DNA of 64,000 nucleotides from Brassica napus (GCF_020379485.1 NC_063448.1:11493726-11557725); one strand, 5' to 3'; counted from the first letter of the stretch, positions 23,412 to 34,699 are shown. Translations and numbers: made by a program. Notes: generated by a model from the sequence alone, not told the origin.

Positions 23412-24225
23412 TCACATTCCTGAATCCGAGGATCTTGCCAAGATAAGGATGTTTGATTCCATGTAATCTTTTTTTACCAGCTTATTGCTATCTCCCCCTA
23501 ATGTTGGATGTTCAGATTCATCACAGTGACAATCCGCATACCTGGCCTTAAATAAATCACCCGTAGTTGGCTCAAGGTATTTTATAATCGTGGGGGAATC
23601 ATATCCAACATATATCCCCATCCTCCTTTGAGGTCTCATCTTTGTTCTCTGTGGTGGAGCAATTGGTACATAGACGGCACAACCAAATGTCTTAAGATGG
23701 GACATGTCTGGCTCATGACCCGTAAGCAATTGTGATGGGGAATATCTATGTTCACTAGATGGCCTGATGCGTATGAGTTCAGCCGCGTGAAGGACGGCGT
23801 GTCCCCAAGCTGAGACCGGAAGTCTCGACCTCATAAACAATGGTCTAGCTATTAGCTGTATGCATTTTATAAATGATTCGGCCAAACCGTTCTCTGTATG
23901 TACATGTGCCACGGAGTGTTCCACACTTACCCCCATGGACATACAGTAATCATTAAACGCTTGGGACGTGAACTCACCAGCATTGGTCTCTATCATTCCG
24001 ACCTTAGCATAGTAAAAGGCCAGTAGAGAGCGCATGTATAGACTCTAGGACTTTCTTATAGCCTTGGCCGATCTCTATGATCTGAAGAAACTCTTTGTTT
24101 CCTTCGCCCTTAGTCTCAATATGAAAGCCATTCATTCGAATATCTTTAAAGCTCAATAGGCTTCTCTTAGAGCTGGGTGAATACAATGCATCAGATATCT
24201 CTAGATGCGTACCCTTAAGAAACAT
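23412..24225 (-). pseudogene. copia 2 protease end and integrase fragments
   Basis: 24225-24004 holds FLKGTHLEISDALYSPSSKRSLLS, the segment between protease and integrase. 24035-23412 holds the integrase core from IETNAGEFTSQAFNDYCMS (normally TDNAGEF) through HVHTENGLAESFIKCIQLIARPL. The N-terminal HHCC part of integrase is missing between the two pieces. Confidence 0.82.
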
Positions 24226-24370
24226 GATATTAGCCTGGCCGTAGCCCTCTATGAGACTTTAGAGACTTTTATATCAAAAACTTTCATTCATTAATAAAAT
24301 AAGTTCAAAGCAATCAAAACATAGAAAACATAAAGCAAAGAACACGAAAACATAGATGTCGAATTCAACT

Positions 24371-25362
24371 TCATTCTTTTAAACAATCTGAAGTTTCATA
24401 ATCCATAAGATCGTCTCGTTCATGATTGAAATCATCTTCACCATCTTGATAAGTAATATGAGCTTCAGGATTCTTCCCTTTCAAACTCTCTTGGTAGAGG
24501 TCAACGAGATGTTTGGGAGTCCTACATGTCTTAGCCCAATGATTATCCATACCACATCTATGGCACACGGATTTGGTCGAGTTTTGTGGTTTAAATGATG
24601 TACCACGACCTCGGCTATGACCACGGCCTCCATAAGAGTTTCCTTGGCCACGACCAAACGAGTTTCGGCCTCGACCACCACGTCCATGCCATTTTCCACG
24701 ACCACGGCCGTGTTGGCTATCACTCTGGACATGGTTCGACTCTTTCTTAGCCTCTACGGTCGCATGTGCCTCAGGTGATGTGTTTGTTCCAGGAGGTCTC
24801 AATTCACTGTTTCTCATCAACAATTCATTGTTCTGCTCAGCGAGCAAGAGACAAGAGATCAGATTAGCATAAGTTGTGAAGCCCTTCTCTCGGTACTGTT
24901 GTTGTAACAACACATTGCTTGTGTGGAAGGGGAAAAGGTTTTCTCAAGCATATCCTTATCTTTTATATTCTCACCACACAGTTTCAATTTTGAAACTATT
25001 TTAAACAGGGCTGAGTTATACTCGTCCACGGACTTGAAGTCCTGGATTCTGAGATTCCTCCAATCATACATAGCCTTTGGTAATAACACCGTTCTCTGGT
25101 GATCATATCTCGTTTTCAATTCTGTCCAAAGGTCTAATGGATTCTCAATGGTCAGATACTGATCTTTGAGACTCTCAGTTAGATGATGGCGAATGATCAA
25201 GATGGCTCTGTATCGATCTTTCTCACTAGCATCATTGTCCTCGGTGATACACTCACTGAGTCCCTTGGATTTCAGGATGATCTTAGCATCAAGTGCCCAT
25301 TGCAAGTAATTATCTCCAGAGAGATTTAGGGCAGTAAAATCCAAGTTGTTGATTTTCGGCAT
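24371..25362 (-). pseudogene. copia 2 gag
   Basis: Starts MPKINNLDFTALNLSGDNYLQW (25362) and continues through a UBN2-type gag core (PLDLWTELKTRYDHQRTVLLP). A frame change near 24900 leads to 24913-24371, which carries an Arg/Gly-rich stretch and the knuckle CHRCGMDNHWAKTC. A small indel separates the two frames. Confidence 0.86.
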
Positions 25363-25374
25363 CTGAAATTATAT

Positions 25375-26877
25375 GTTTCATAATTTAGATATAAGAGTGT
25401 TCAAGCGAATGCAATCAATATGCTCAAGCAATCCGGATTCTAGGTATGATGCAAATAGGTCATTCGTATATGATGCATACATGTTCAATCTTAGCATTCA
25501 GATTCTATATGCAATCAGTTCATACTATTATGCATGCATGATGCAAACAAGCCGCACGGCTACAATCTTAGCAAACGGTTTCAATGCAATCAATACAATG
25601 GTTATTCGTTTTCCATCTTAGCAAACGGTTTTCTAAGAGTTCAATGTGTAATTGCAATCAAACAGTCGAGCAATGCAACAATTAGGGTTCATTCGAGAAT
25701 GTATGAAAACTATCAATACTAGCCGGATCATTATCAAGACGAGAATGCATAAATTATTTAACCTAGCAAGCGATTTCTATTTCAATTCAAGCATTCGGTT
25801 TTAATCAATCAAACAAGATAGTATTCAATTTTAATTTCAAGACATTAGGGTTTCGATCAAACAATCAATACGACTTCAATTTGAAAATCATTCAATCGGT
25901 TTTATCAATTCAAACAACCAAATTCAAGAATGAGATTATCAATCCTAGCAATCGATTTCTATGTGATCAAATTCAATACGGTTTTAATTAATCAAGGCTA
26001 GCATACTATATCCAAACATACAATCATTCAAACAATCAATTTCGATTCAAAGCATTAGATTCAGGTTTCGATTTTAATTCATTCAATCAATCAATTTGAT
26101 TTCGAATTAGGGTTTATAAAATCGAATGTGTTTTAGTATTAGGGTTTTAAATAAAATTGATTTCATGCATTCATGCAATAAGCATGTATGCAGCTAGGAT
26201 CATGGATATTAGGGTTTCGATTTTGATCTTAGATCATTGGGGTTTTGAGATTCAAAACCATGAAGATTTCGATTTAAATTGATCAAACAATCAATCTCGA
26301 TTAGGGTTTGGGGTATCGAACTTATGATTATGAGCTTCAATTTACTCATTGGGGTTTTGATCTATTACCCTATGGTTTTGATTTCAACATTAGATCATAC
26401 TATTATGGTTTGTAGTTTTTATGGTTTCGATTCTTATCAAACAATCAAATTTGATTATGGGTTCTATTTAAGGTTTTGAATTACCTTAACCTCAAGTAGG
26501 GTTGAATGGACCACCAAAGAGATGAACCGCGAGCTGGAACTGATCAGAACGCGAGCTGATGTTGTTGCGAGCTGTCTGGTTGCTGAGATCGGGAACACGA
26601 GCTGTCCAACGTGCTGATCGGGTCGCGAGCTGTCCGCGAGCTGTCTGAGATCGTTTTGTTTGCGAGCTGAGGTTGAACAAGCCGAGATCGTCTGAGCTAG
26701 GATCATGAACGCCTTGAGCTGAAGCTGATCGGGAACAGATTGCAAACAAGGATCATGATGTAAGGTTTCGCGATCGGGATTAGGATGGTTCACCGGTAAG
26801 GATGTTCGCCGATTAAGGTTAGGGTTTTAGGCGGTTTATTTTAGTTTAGGGATTTAGATTCTATCGTGCTGATAACG
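25375..26877 (-). other. Long non-coding leader of copia 2
   Basis: About 1.5 kb between the primer site and gag has no long frame. It is built of degenerate repeats: CAATCAA/CGGTTTT-type units at 25560-26480 and GCGAGCTG-type units at 26520-26700. A leader of this length is longer than in typical plant copia elements. Confidence 0.6.
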
Positions 26878-27110
26878 TGTTGTGAAACTTGAGAATAGAA
26901 TCTTATATATAGGAAATTGTACCGTCATAGAATAATGGAAAGAATAAAGAAAGGAAATACAAATATGAAAAAAGTACAAATCATAATCTAATAAGGAAAA
27001 GACAAGATGCCGATTCTCTCTCTCTCCTCACGGTCGACTCTCTCGCTCTCTAGCATTGGGCCGGTTATAAACCGGGCCGGTTATGGACATTCACAATATG
27101 ATTTATAAGA
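26878..27110 (-). repeat. 5' LTR of copia 2
   Basis: 233 bp with the same start as the 3' LTR. The penultimate base has changed from C to G, so the terminal CA reads GA. Confidence 0.9.
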
Positions 27111-27265
27111 CTTTCTTATTTTTGCCATCTTTTTTTTTATACTGGGATACTCATGCGTATCTTGAAATATGGACGTGCTCTTAAGCTTTAATAAATTACA
27201 AAGCAAACTACAAATATTACAAATGGCCCATTAGCCCAAGACACTAATGTTTGTCCTCCATAACA

Positions 27266-28290
27266 TCCCCTATATATTATTTGAGAAGCATTACAACTTC
27301 TTTTTGTAGCCACATATCATCACTAGAATGATTCTTAGAATCATTAGAGAAATATGTTGGTCCATCTAATTATATAATAAGCTTTTTATTAAACTAACAA
27401 TAAATTCATCATTAATGTACTTTATTATTTCCTTAAATAAAATTTACGGAATTGCCTAATGTGGCTAAAGTATATATGGCAATTAATGATTTTGAATAAT
27501 AAAGATTTGATAAAAAATAGTGTATCTTCTATCATATTTGTTTAATTTTAAGCTATTAAATAAATTAAACAACCACAATAACCATATAATAAAAATTTAG
27601 ATTTTTATGTATATGTTATATTTTGAATTTTTACAAACGGCTATAAATTACTAAAACTGTTAAAAGTCTCACATTCAAATTTTATGATTCATGGTTTAAA
27701 ATTTTTGTTATGACAAAATACAAATGATTACAAAAATTATATAAGTAAAAAGTGTAATTTAATTAATTAATACGATTAATATATATATCATTTTAAATTA
27801 AACTATAAACCATATAAAATACAATATTTTAGTTTCAAAATTTACTTTGAACCATTTTTTTGATAAAAGTTTTGAACGATCATTGACAACTTATTTTTTT
27901 TTTAAATTATAAATTACTAAAACTATTAATCCCACAATGAAAATTTTGTTATCAGTAATTTAAATTTTTTTCTATAAAAGATACAAATGATCAAAAAACT
28001 ATATGAGTAGAAATCATCATTTAATAGACATTAATATTAAAAATATACTAAAATATATTATCTATGTTAGTATCATTTAAATTTAATAACATATCCTATC
28101 AAATAAAATTTTCTTTGGATTAATACAATTGATTTATATGTTCGCACCAATTTAATTATATTTTTAATAGTTACTGACTTTTAATTATTTAATATATATT
28201 TATTATTTTATAATATGTAAAAATATTTAATACATAAAATAATTTATATATATAATGTTGATCCCGCGCAAGGCGCAGGTCTTAACCTAG
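27266..28290 (+). mobile_element. Non-autonomous Helitron with preserved empty site
   Basis: Starts TCCCCTATATATTA at 27266 and ends CCTAG at 28290, with a GC-rich hairpin (CCCGCGC.. GGCGCAGG, 28263-28279) just before the end. The flanks are A at 27265 and T at 28291. The unoccupied sequence CATAACA|TTTAAACTT is seen at 10993/10994 and 30958/30959, showing insertion between A and T without duplication, as expected for Helitrons. The interior is AT-rich and has no coding capacity. Confidence 0.9.
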
Positions 28291-28345
28291 TTTAAACTTA
28301 AAACGTATTGGAAAACAATTGAGAGTTAGAGACCCAACAATTAAC

Positions 28346-29957
28346 ATTTTTGTTATCTTTCACAGTAGCAGCATCACCTCTACTGCTACTTCCTTGATGC
28401 TTGGACTTGTTCTGGAACTAATTCTTGTTTGGGCAAGTGTTCCTGAAGTGTCCTTCTTCTCTGCAAGTCCAACACACCTTCTTGCTCTTAGACTTTGGTC
28501 TTGACTTTGACTGTCTTGATGACCTGTCTTTGCTCTCTGACCTTCCTCTTTGATCACTTCTATCTCTGACATACAAGCTCTCTGCTTGTCCTTTAGAGCC
28601 ACGTGAGTTTGACCCTGTCTCAAGTTCCTTAGCGTAGATGGCCGCAACAACTTCATCAAGCGTTAGTGTTGTTCTTCCTGAGCCATATCTCAGCGTGTCA
28701 CGTAGTTGATCAAACTGTCTTGGTAGAGACATAAGCAGCAAGACAGCTTGGTCTTCATCAGAAACCATAACACCAATGTTCTCTAGATCTGTTATGAGAT
28801 GTAGATATTCATCAATGTTGTGTTCTATCGACAAGCTTTCAGACATCTTGAAACCATAGAGTTTCTGCTTCAGGTAAAATCGATTTGGAAGAGCCTTAAC
28901 AAGATAGAGCTGGTCCAGTGCTCTAATCATCCCAGCAGCTGTCTCTTCCTTCCTTATCTTCCTCAGAACTCTATCTGTAACACTCAAGATGATAGTACTT
29001 CTATCTTTCCTCACTTTTTCAGCTAAAGCTTCCGCCTTTTCTTCAGTTTCTTTCTTGTCTTCACTCGTTTCTCCTGGATCTATGACTTTTCCTGTTGGCT
29101 TGCAAGATTCTTCCAAAGCTTTGCTCAAACCCTGAAGATCTATCTGAGCTAACAGTTTGTCTTTCCACAGTGTGTAATCTCCATGACCATCAAACTTCTC
29201 AATCTCCATTCTTGTCGACATGGTTCCTTATGACCGTTAGATCTTCAGGAACCTCCACCAGTTACCGTAACCTGGCTCTGATACCAATATGTGAAGCAAA
29301 CACCAAGCCTCAGAACGTCTCCTTAGGTTGATATGAAGCTCACACACACAAGAACTTGATGAAGAGAAGAGATAAGAACAGAACACTCTTGAAAAACAAA
29401 ACACATAACAGAGTAAAACTAGAAGAAAGCAAGGCACTAGCTTGATAACCTAGTTACACCCGTTAACAAGGGTGTTAGTCTGGGCCGGGAACTGTCTCCT
29501 GGAATCCACTAGATCAGAGGTTACAAGAGAGTATTCAGACAACCTCACAAGCCCCTTACAAAGCTACTCAACGGTTTCACTCTCTACCCCTTCCCAAAGA
29601 ACAAAGATACAAGTTTATGCTGTGTAGTTTTGTTCTTACTTTCGGCTGCCTCTATCTCTGAACAATGTATCTATTTATATGTAAAGACAATGTGACCTAG
29701 ATGCCTCTGTGATGCCGTTTTGATTCCATCACAAGCATGCTTCATGTACGGACCTCTTCATTTAACTCTGCCTTATCTTCTTGTTCAATAAACGACAAAC
29801 ATCAGTTTGTTTTTGCTTTTATGAGCTGTGGCAAATGGCTAGTCCTTGTGGTCCTGCATAGAGAAAGTCACGTGGTCTTGTCCATGATACACACTTGCTT
29901 CCTCTCCACGTCTAAATCTTCTTCAGTTTTCATGATCTTCTTTACTAAGTCTCAACA
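28346..29957 (-). mobile_element. Truncated copia 1 (5' LTR and gag) in copy B
   Basis: Contains the 668-bp 5' LTR at 29290-29957, its primer site and gag. The rest of the element is cut off at 28346 by the duplication junction. There is no partner LTR and no left TSD, while ATAAG still follows the LTR at 29958-29962. Confidence 0.9.
28418..29221 (-). pseudogene. copia 1 gag in copy B (open but truncated)
   Basis: 267 codons read without interruption from MSTRMEIEKFDGHGDYTLWK to the zinc knuckle (CWTCREEGHFRNTC, where the usual Gly after the second Cys is Arg). Copy A has a 1-base insertion and a stop in the same stretch. Protease and polymerase are missing, so the element is dead even though the gag frame is intact. 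Confidence 0.85.
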
Positions 29958-31861
29958 ATAAGTTGGAGAAACATAAATGTTTTTTTTTTCTGCTACAATA
30001 TGGACACAATCAATGGCATAAGGAATCTTTTTATTGTCTCTCGCAATCAGGGCTGGTCCTGAGATTTTGATTATCTTATACGATTTAGTAAAGATTTTAA
30101 TAATTTTTGGGCCTAAATTTTTTTTTTACAAATTTTGGAGTCTATCTATATATAATTTTTCTGGTCTAGGACGAATGTTTTGTTAGGCTTATCCAGGACC
30201 GGCCATGCTCGCAATTCATCCGTTTACTGGGTATACACTTGAAGCCTTTCCCAGTCAAATGGTTTTGATTACTGCCTTTTGTATTGGATAAGCTTCAATA
30301 TTACTTGTAGAACAAGTTATTCATAAAGGAATTTGGATAACTAATATAATTAGGATTAGGATAAATGAATAGGATAGAGAAGGATTTCTATTGACTATAT
30401 AAGTACATCATCATGTGATGAATCCATAAGAAAGATAATAAGCTTATGTTTTAGTTTTGACTTTTGAGTTAAGTTTCTAAACATAATAAAAGGAAGGACT
30501 CTTTTATACGAGCTGTTCGATATTGTTCTTGGCTACTTTACCTTGAAGAATACAGGTGAATCACGCTCAAACACTGTCTGTTCAAAAGCCAAGATTATCC
30601 AAGCTCGAAGTAGTGATCTTTATCTGAGCAAAAGGTTTTCTGAGAAAGTAGGGATGTTACTTAATAATTCAAAATAAATCTACTCTTTAGTTAAATCAAA
30701 ATAACTTTGGGAATATTGAATGTTTATAATATGAACATGTTAGAACATGTAATAAGAGTTTCTACAGAGTATCTTGAAATATGTCAAATGAGTAACCCTT
30801 ATCAGCATCTCTCTTATTTTTGCCATTTTTGAATTTTTCTTTAAATACTCATGAGGTATCTTGCATACATATGCTCTTAGGCTTTCATAAATTAGAAAAC
30901 AAACTAAAAATATTACAAATGGCCCATTAGCCCAAGACACTAATGTTTGCCCATAACATTTAAACTTAAAACGTATTGGAAAACAATTGAGAGTTAGAGA
31001 CCAAACAATTAACTGGAGGAAAAGGTGGGCCTGGCTTCTCCTCAAGTTGGAAAAATCGAGATCTTGCCACATAAGACCCGATAGATACTTAGATAAGAAG
31101 ATAGTGACACCACGATCTATATCTACATTACATATCCCTCGTGTCCTTTTCGACGTGAATCATCACGATCTGGAACTGGAATACGATCGCGACAAAGCTG
31201 TTTCTGTATATAAAAAATATATATTTGAGACACACGATATCACTTGGCCATAATCGAGCAAAAACAGAAGGGAAATGTCTTTTGTTAGATATATTTTCCT
31301 GTCACGTGACTCAGAAAGAATCACGTGAATTCTATTATTTTATTAAGGAAAAATAAAACGTATCGACAATTGAAATTATAATGTTCATAGCATCCGACCA
31401 CGCGCGCCTCCACTCTTCGCAGTTACTTCCCAACAACACTAATGCCTTTGCGACAAACTGAAAACCAAAATACCTAATGAAGCTAATTTTGATTTCTTGT
31501 CGCGCCACGCACAATTCTCTTTTTTTAACTAAAATCTACTTCATATAAAAAATCAGACACTGACTCGCGCTAATCAACTACTATCACACGCTGTCCACAT
31601 AAAGTACATTAGTTTACAAAAGTACCCTTCTAACAGTTATCAGTTCTACTCCACTTAAAAGTGCTATAATCCAGTGTGTCTCGTCGGCGCTAGGCCTCCG
31701 GCGCATTGTACGATACCCAGATTCACTTATTTTAGGCAAGAAAAAACAGTAATACCAAATTAAAATTAAAATCTAAAGGAGTACATTGACTGACCAGGCA
31801 AAATCAAAAATCCATAAGAAAAAAAATTAAAAACAAACTGAGATCGGGAAATGATTATCGT
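29958..31861. other. Spacer and SMT2-B 3' flank
   Basis: Same content as 9994-11895: the MITE, the LTR-like segment, the repeated flank segment (30720-31013) and the paired TCACGTGA motifs (about 31302-31328). No additional gene. Confidence 0.5.
30048..30207. mobile_element. Small hAT-type MITE, copy B
   Basis: Orthologous insertion to 10083-10243, with the same 8-bp TSD CTCGCAAT on both sides (30040-30047 and 30208-30215) and one base shorter. Confidence 0.75.
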
Positions 31862-32932
31862 TTAAGACATAGGTTTCCGGCAGAGAATCATATGCATCGG
31901 AGAGAAAATTTCAGTTTCGCCTCCTCTGGACAAGAAATCAGCAGTCTTAAACAACATCTCGTGAACATCGACGGTTCCCTTAGGCGCAACTCCAACAGCA
32001 GACAGAATCTGAACCACAATGTGGTTCCTCCAATAAGCGAGCCGACCCATCTTAAGCCTAGTCCACCACGGCTCAGCCGGTGGAGCCGCTAGATCCTTCT
32101 CCTTGACAACTTGGAAGCCAACTTTCTTGGCGGCCTCGGCTATATCCGAGTAAGCCCTAAGCCCAGGAAGCGCGTCACCCCTCTCGATGCCTTGGATGAC
32201 CTCCACGTGTTCCTCATCCTCGGCGTTGAACTTATCAGTGGTGACCCACTCGTACGATACGTACAAAGATCCGGGTTTCAACACCCTGTAGATCTCGGCG
32301 TAGACTTCTTCCAGCTTCGGCGCGTGACACGTCGCTTCGATAGAGTACGCGCCGTCGAAGGTGTTATCATCGAAGGGCATCTGGAGGAAGTTACCACACA
32401 CGACCTCGCAGAGCGCGTCGAGTCCTGCTTTTCTGTTGTGGTCACGCGCTCTCTTCACCTGGTACTCGTTGATCGTGATCCCCACCACGTTGGCTCGCGA
32501 GTGGGATGCAATCGCGCGCATCGGACCTCCGACGCCGCATCCGACATCGAGGATCTTTTGACCCGGTTTCACTTGGATCAGATCTACGGCCATCTCTTCG
32601 TGGAGGCGCGTGGCGTCGCGGTGGGATTTGCCTCGGATGGAAGGAGAGAAGTGGAAGGACTGTCCCCATCCCCACTCGTAGATGTCGGTGACGAGGTTGT
32701 AGAACGTGTCGACGAAGTCCGGGACTTTCTCGGCGGTTTCGATCTCTTTCGGACGGCGGAAGAACGACCAGTACTGTTTGTACTTGTCTTGAACTTTCTC
32801 GGCCGAGATGGACCCCCCCGATAGATCCAACGCTCGTTTTCCTTTTCGCTCCGCTGGTCCCAGGACGCACAGGAACCAGTAGATTCCGCCGGCTACGAGA
32901 GCTCCGGTGAAGAAGAATGCTACGCCGTCCAT
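31862..32932 (-). CDS. SMT2: Sterol C-24(28) methyltransferase, SMT2/CVP1 type, copy B
   Basis: 356-codon single-exon frame identical to copy A except Ala instead of Val at residue 27; Arabidopsis SMT2 also has Ala at this point as I recall it. It has the same membrane anchor (5-25), sterol-binding YEWGWGQSFHFS (85-96), SAM motif I (127-142) and C-terminal domain. No stop or missing residue is seen, so both copies should encode active enzyme of the sitosterol branch. The promoter beyond the TATA box differs clearly from copy A, so expression may differ even though the proteins do not. A collapsed assembly or amplification artefact is unlikely because the flanks differ. Confidence 0.95.
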   Translation of the reverse strand: MDGVAFFFTGALVAGGIYWFLCVLGPAERKGKRALDLSGGSISAEKVQDKYKQYWSFFRRPKEIETAEKVPDFVDTFYNLVTDIYEWGWGQSFHFSPSIRGKSHRDATRLHEEMAVDLIQVKPGQKILDVGCGVGGPMRAIASHSRANVVGITINEYQVKRARDHNRKAGLDALCEVVCGNFLQMPFDDNTFDGAYSIEATCHAPKLEEVYAEIYRVLKPGSLYVSYEWVTTDKFNAEDEEHVEVIQGIERGDALPGLRAYSDIAEAAKKVGFQVVKEKDLAAPPAEPWWTRLKMGRLAYWRNHIVVQILSAVGVAPKGTVDVHEMLFKTADFLSRGGETEIFSPMHMILCRKPMS

Positions 32933-32990
32933 TTTTTTAAAGAGAGATAGAGAGGAGAGACGTTTTCGTTATTGCTGGTTGAGAGAAGTC

Positions 32991-32998
32991 ATAAATAG
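32991..32998 (-). promoter_or_regulatory. TATA box of SMT2 copy B
   Basis: CTATTTAT on the minus strand, 59-66 bases upstream of the ATG, as in copy A. About 15 bases further upstream the sequence starts to diverge from copy A, including a deletion of the TGAATGGACTCCC block. Confidence 0.6.
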
Positions 32999-33389
32999 AT
33001 GAGAACATATTTTTCATTTCGCATTTAAAATAATTAATGAGAAGAAGCCTGATTTGGCCTTTGACTTGAACAATCTAAAAAGATTTTTTTTTTCAGTGAA
33101 CAAGTATATATCCAAGAAGAAAAAAAAAACGCTTAGTCAAATGAAAATTTACTGCTAGTAATTAATCTAAAGAAACAAAAGATCATTCAGTGTAATTACA
33201 GTTTAGTAATTAATCTAAAGAAACAAACCTCTAATATGTACTGTTCAGAGCATTTTCGAAAGAATCTCTATGAAAATGATTAGTAACGGCTGTGGGAACT
33301 CTACACAACAACATTTATATTCACAACACTAAATCTAAATTTAAATCTAAAGCGATCAAGACTTAACAAAAAATTTATATCCAGAGTAA

Positions 33390-33722
33390 TTTGTAAAATT
33401 TAATCGTTGTCATTCTCCACTACGATGTGTCATTGAAAGAACATTTGATATTTGGAAATGGAAATGTACTCAAAATAAAATGAGGTACGACATTGGAACA
33501 ACAAGAAAGCTCGTGGCAGCAACTGTGACACTACATTACTTCGTACGTAAATCAAGCATACATGATCCTAATTTTGATGTTGATTGGAGGGAGGATAATG
33601 ATCAACGACCTCCAATGAATGATGACGATGAAGCAGTTTTAGAAGACGGAGCTGGTTCGAGACAATATATGGAAGGATTACAAGATAACATTGCAATGGA
33701 TTTATGGAATACTTGCGGGTAG
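33390..33722 (+). pseudogene. PIF/Harbinger transposase C-terminal fragment
   Basis: An open frame without a start contains RCVIERTFDIWKWKC, MRYDIGTTRKLVAATVTLHYFVRKSS, and ends LQDNIAMDLWNTCG followed by a stop. These match the last part of Harbinger DDE nuclease proteins (VIERTFG..., CVTLHNFIR), including the final catalytic Glu of the DDE set in VIERTF. The rest of the transposase is missing. A hAT-type MITE is inserted at the stop codon. Confidence 0.75.
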
Positions 33723-34286
33723 CCCTGGGACGGATCCGGATATCCGGGAAATTTAGGGTATCCGGATCCGGATCCGGATCCGTTGGATCCGTGGATTTAA
33801 TATCCGGATCCGGATTCGTGGTTTCCGGATATCCGGGTTTCGGATATCCGTCTCGATATTCTATTATCCGCGGATATCCGGATCCGGATCCAGATCCGTC
33901 AAAATAATTAAAAATAATTTTTTTAACAAAAAATACAATTTTTTAATATAATACATAAATTAAATATTTATAAATATATTTATATATGTTTATAATATTG
34001 TAAAAACTAAAATATACTATTATAAGATTAATTCATGTATAAATATTAATATATCAAATATAAATATTAATAAAATTTAAAAATTTAATGTATTTTAAAA
34101 ATACGGATCCGGATCCGGATATCCAGACCTAAAAATTAAGATATCCGCATCCGGATTCGGTTTGCACGGATCCAAGATTTTACTATCCGGATTCGGATCC
34201 GGGCACCCCGGATATCCTATTTTCGGAGCGGATCCGGAGCGGATCTCGGATCGAATCCGGATCTCGGATAATAAGTCCCAGGCCTA
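33720..34286. mobile_element. hAT-type MITE rich in GGATCCGGATATCC motifs
   Basis: 567 bp. Ends TAGCCCTGGGAC and, on the other strand, TAGGCCTGGGAC. The 8-bp duplication is CTTGCGGG (33712-33719) and CTTGTGGG (34287-34294), one mismatch. Both ends are packed with GGATCC and GATATC palindromes, while the middle (33900-34080) is AT-rich. No coding capacity. Confidence 0.75.
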
Positions 34287-34459
34287 CTTGTGGGTAGACT
34301 AGCTATTAATTTATTATACTAAAAGTTTGTGTTTTTACTTTTTTTAAACATGATTTTTTTTTTAGAATTCTTAATTTTATTTATTCAGTAAAAATATTAT
34401 CATTATAAATTTTTTTTTGTTTCTATTAATATGTTGTTTAATATATATATGTATATAAT

Positions 34460-34695
34460 ACTCCCTCCGTATTTATATAAATGACGTTTTGAAGCGATTT
34501 GTTTGTTTCACTATACTTGACGCTTTGCAGAAATCAATGCAAATTATAGTGATAAAAGACTGTATTTACGTTATATTCAACGTGATATACAACATGAGAT
34601 TGTTAATTAACGAAGGATAGAAAATGTTACGTATTAGATGCCTTAATTTGTGTTAAATTTCTACAGTGTCATATAAAAGAAAACAGAAGGAGTAC
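34460..34695. mobile_element. Tc1/mariner-type MITE (CTCCCTCCGT family)
   Basis: Starts TACTCCCTCCGT and ends GAAGGAGTA. The ends are imperfect inverted repeats bordered by TA. CTCCCTCCGT termini are characteristic of plant Stowaway/mariner MITEs. About 236 bp, non-coding. Confidence 0.65.
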
Positions 34696-34699
34696 TAAT

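Larger units (their letters stand above)
21186..27110 (-). mobile_element. Ty1/copia retrotransposon 2 with LTRs and TSD
   Basis: LTRs at 21186-21441 (256 bp) and 26878-27110 (233 bp) begin TGTTGTGAAAC. The left LTR ends ATAACA and the right ends ATAAGA. The TSD CTTTC is at 21181-21185 and 27111-27115. Minus-strand order is LTR, primer site (TTATCAGCACGA next to 26878), a long leader, gag, integrase, reverse transcriptase, RNase H, a purine tract (AAGGGGGAG, forward 21442-21450) and LTR. Its frames are broken in several places, so it is defective. It is a different family from copia 1. Confidence 0.93.
21098..28345. repeat. Third, diverged copy of the SMT2 3'-flank segment, split by two insertions
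   Basis: 21098-21185, 27111-27265 and 28291-28345 join to give a sequence homologous to 10755-11048 (and 30720-31013). The gaps are exactly a copia element with 5-bp TSD and a Helitron. It is more different from copies A and B than these are from each other, so it is the older copy. It is fused at 28345/28346 to the start of segment B (equivalent to 8378). Confidence 0.85.
28346..33005. repeat. Segmental duplication, copy B
   Basis: Collinear with 8378-13035 (offset about 19,966). It starts abruptly inside copia 1 coding sequence (gag/protease junction) and carries the gag, the 5' LTR, the MITE, the spacer and SMT2. The SINE of copy A's flank is absent. Confidence 0.93.
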
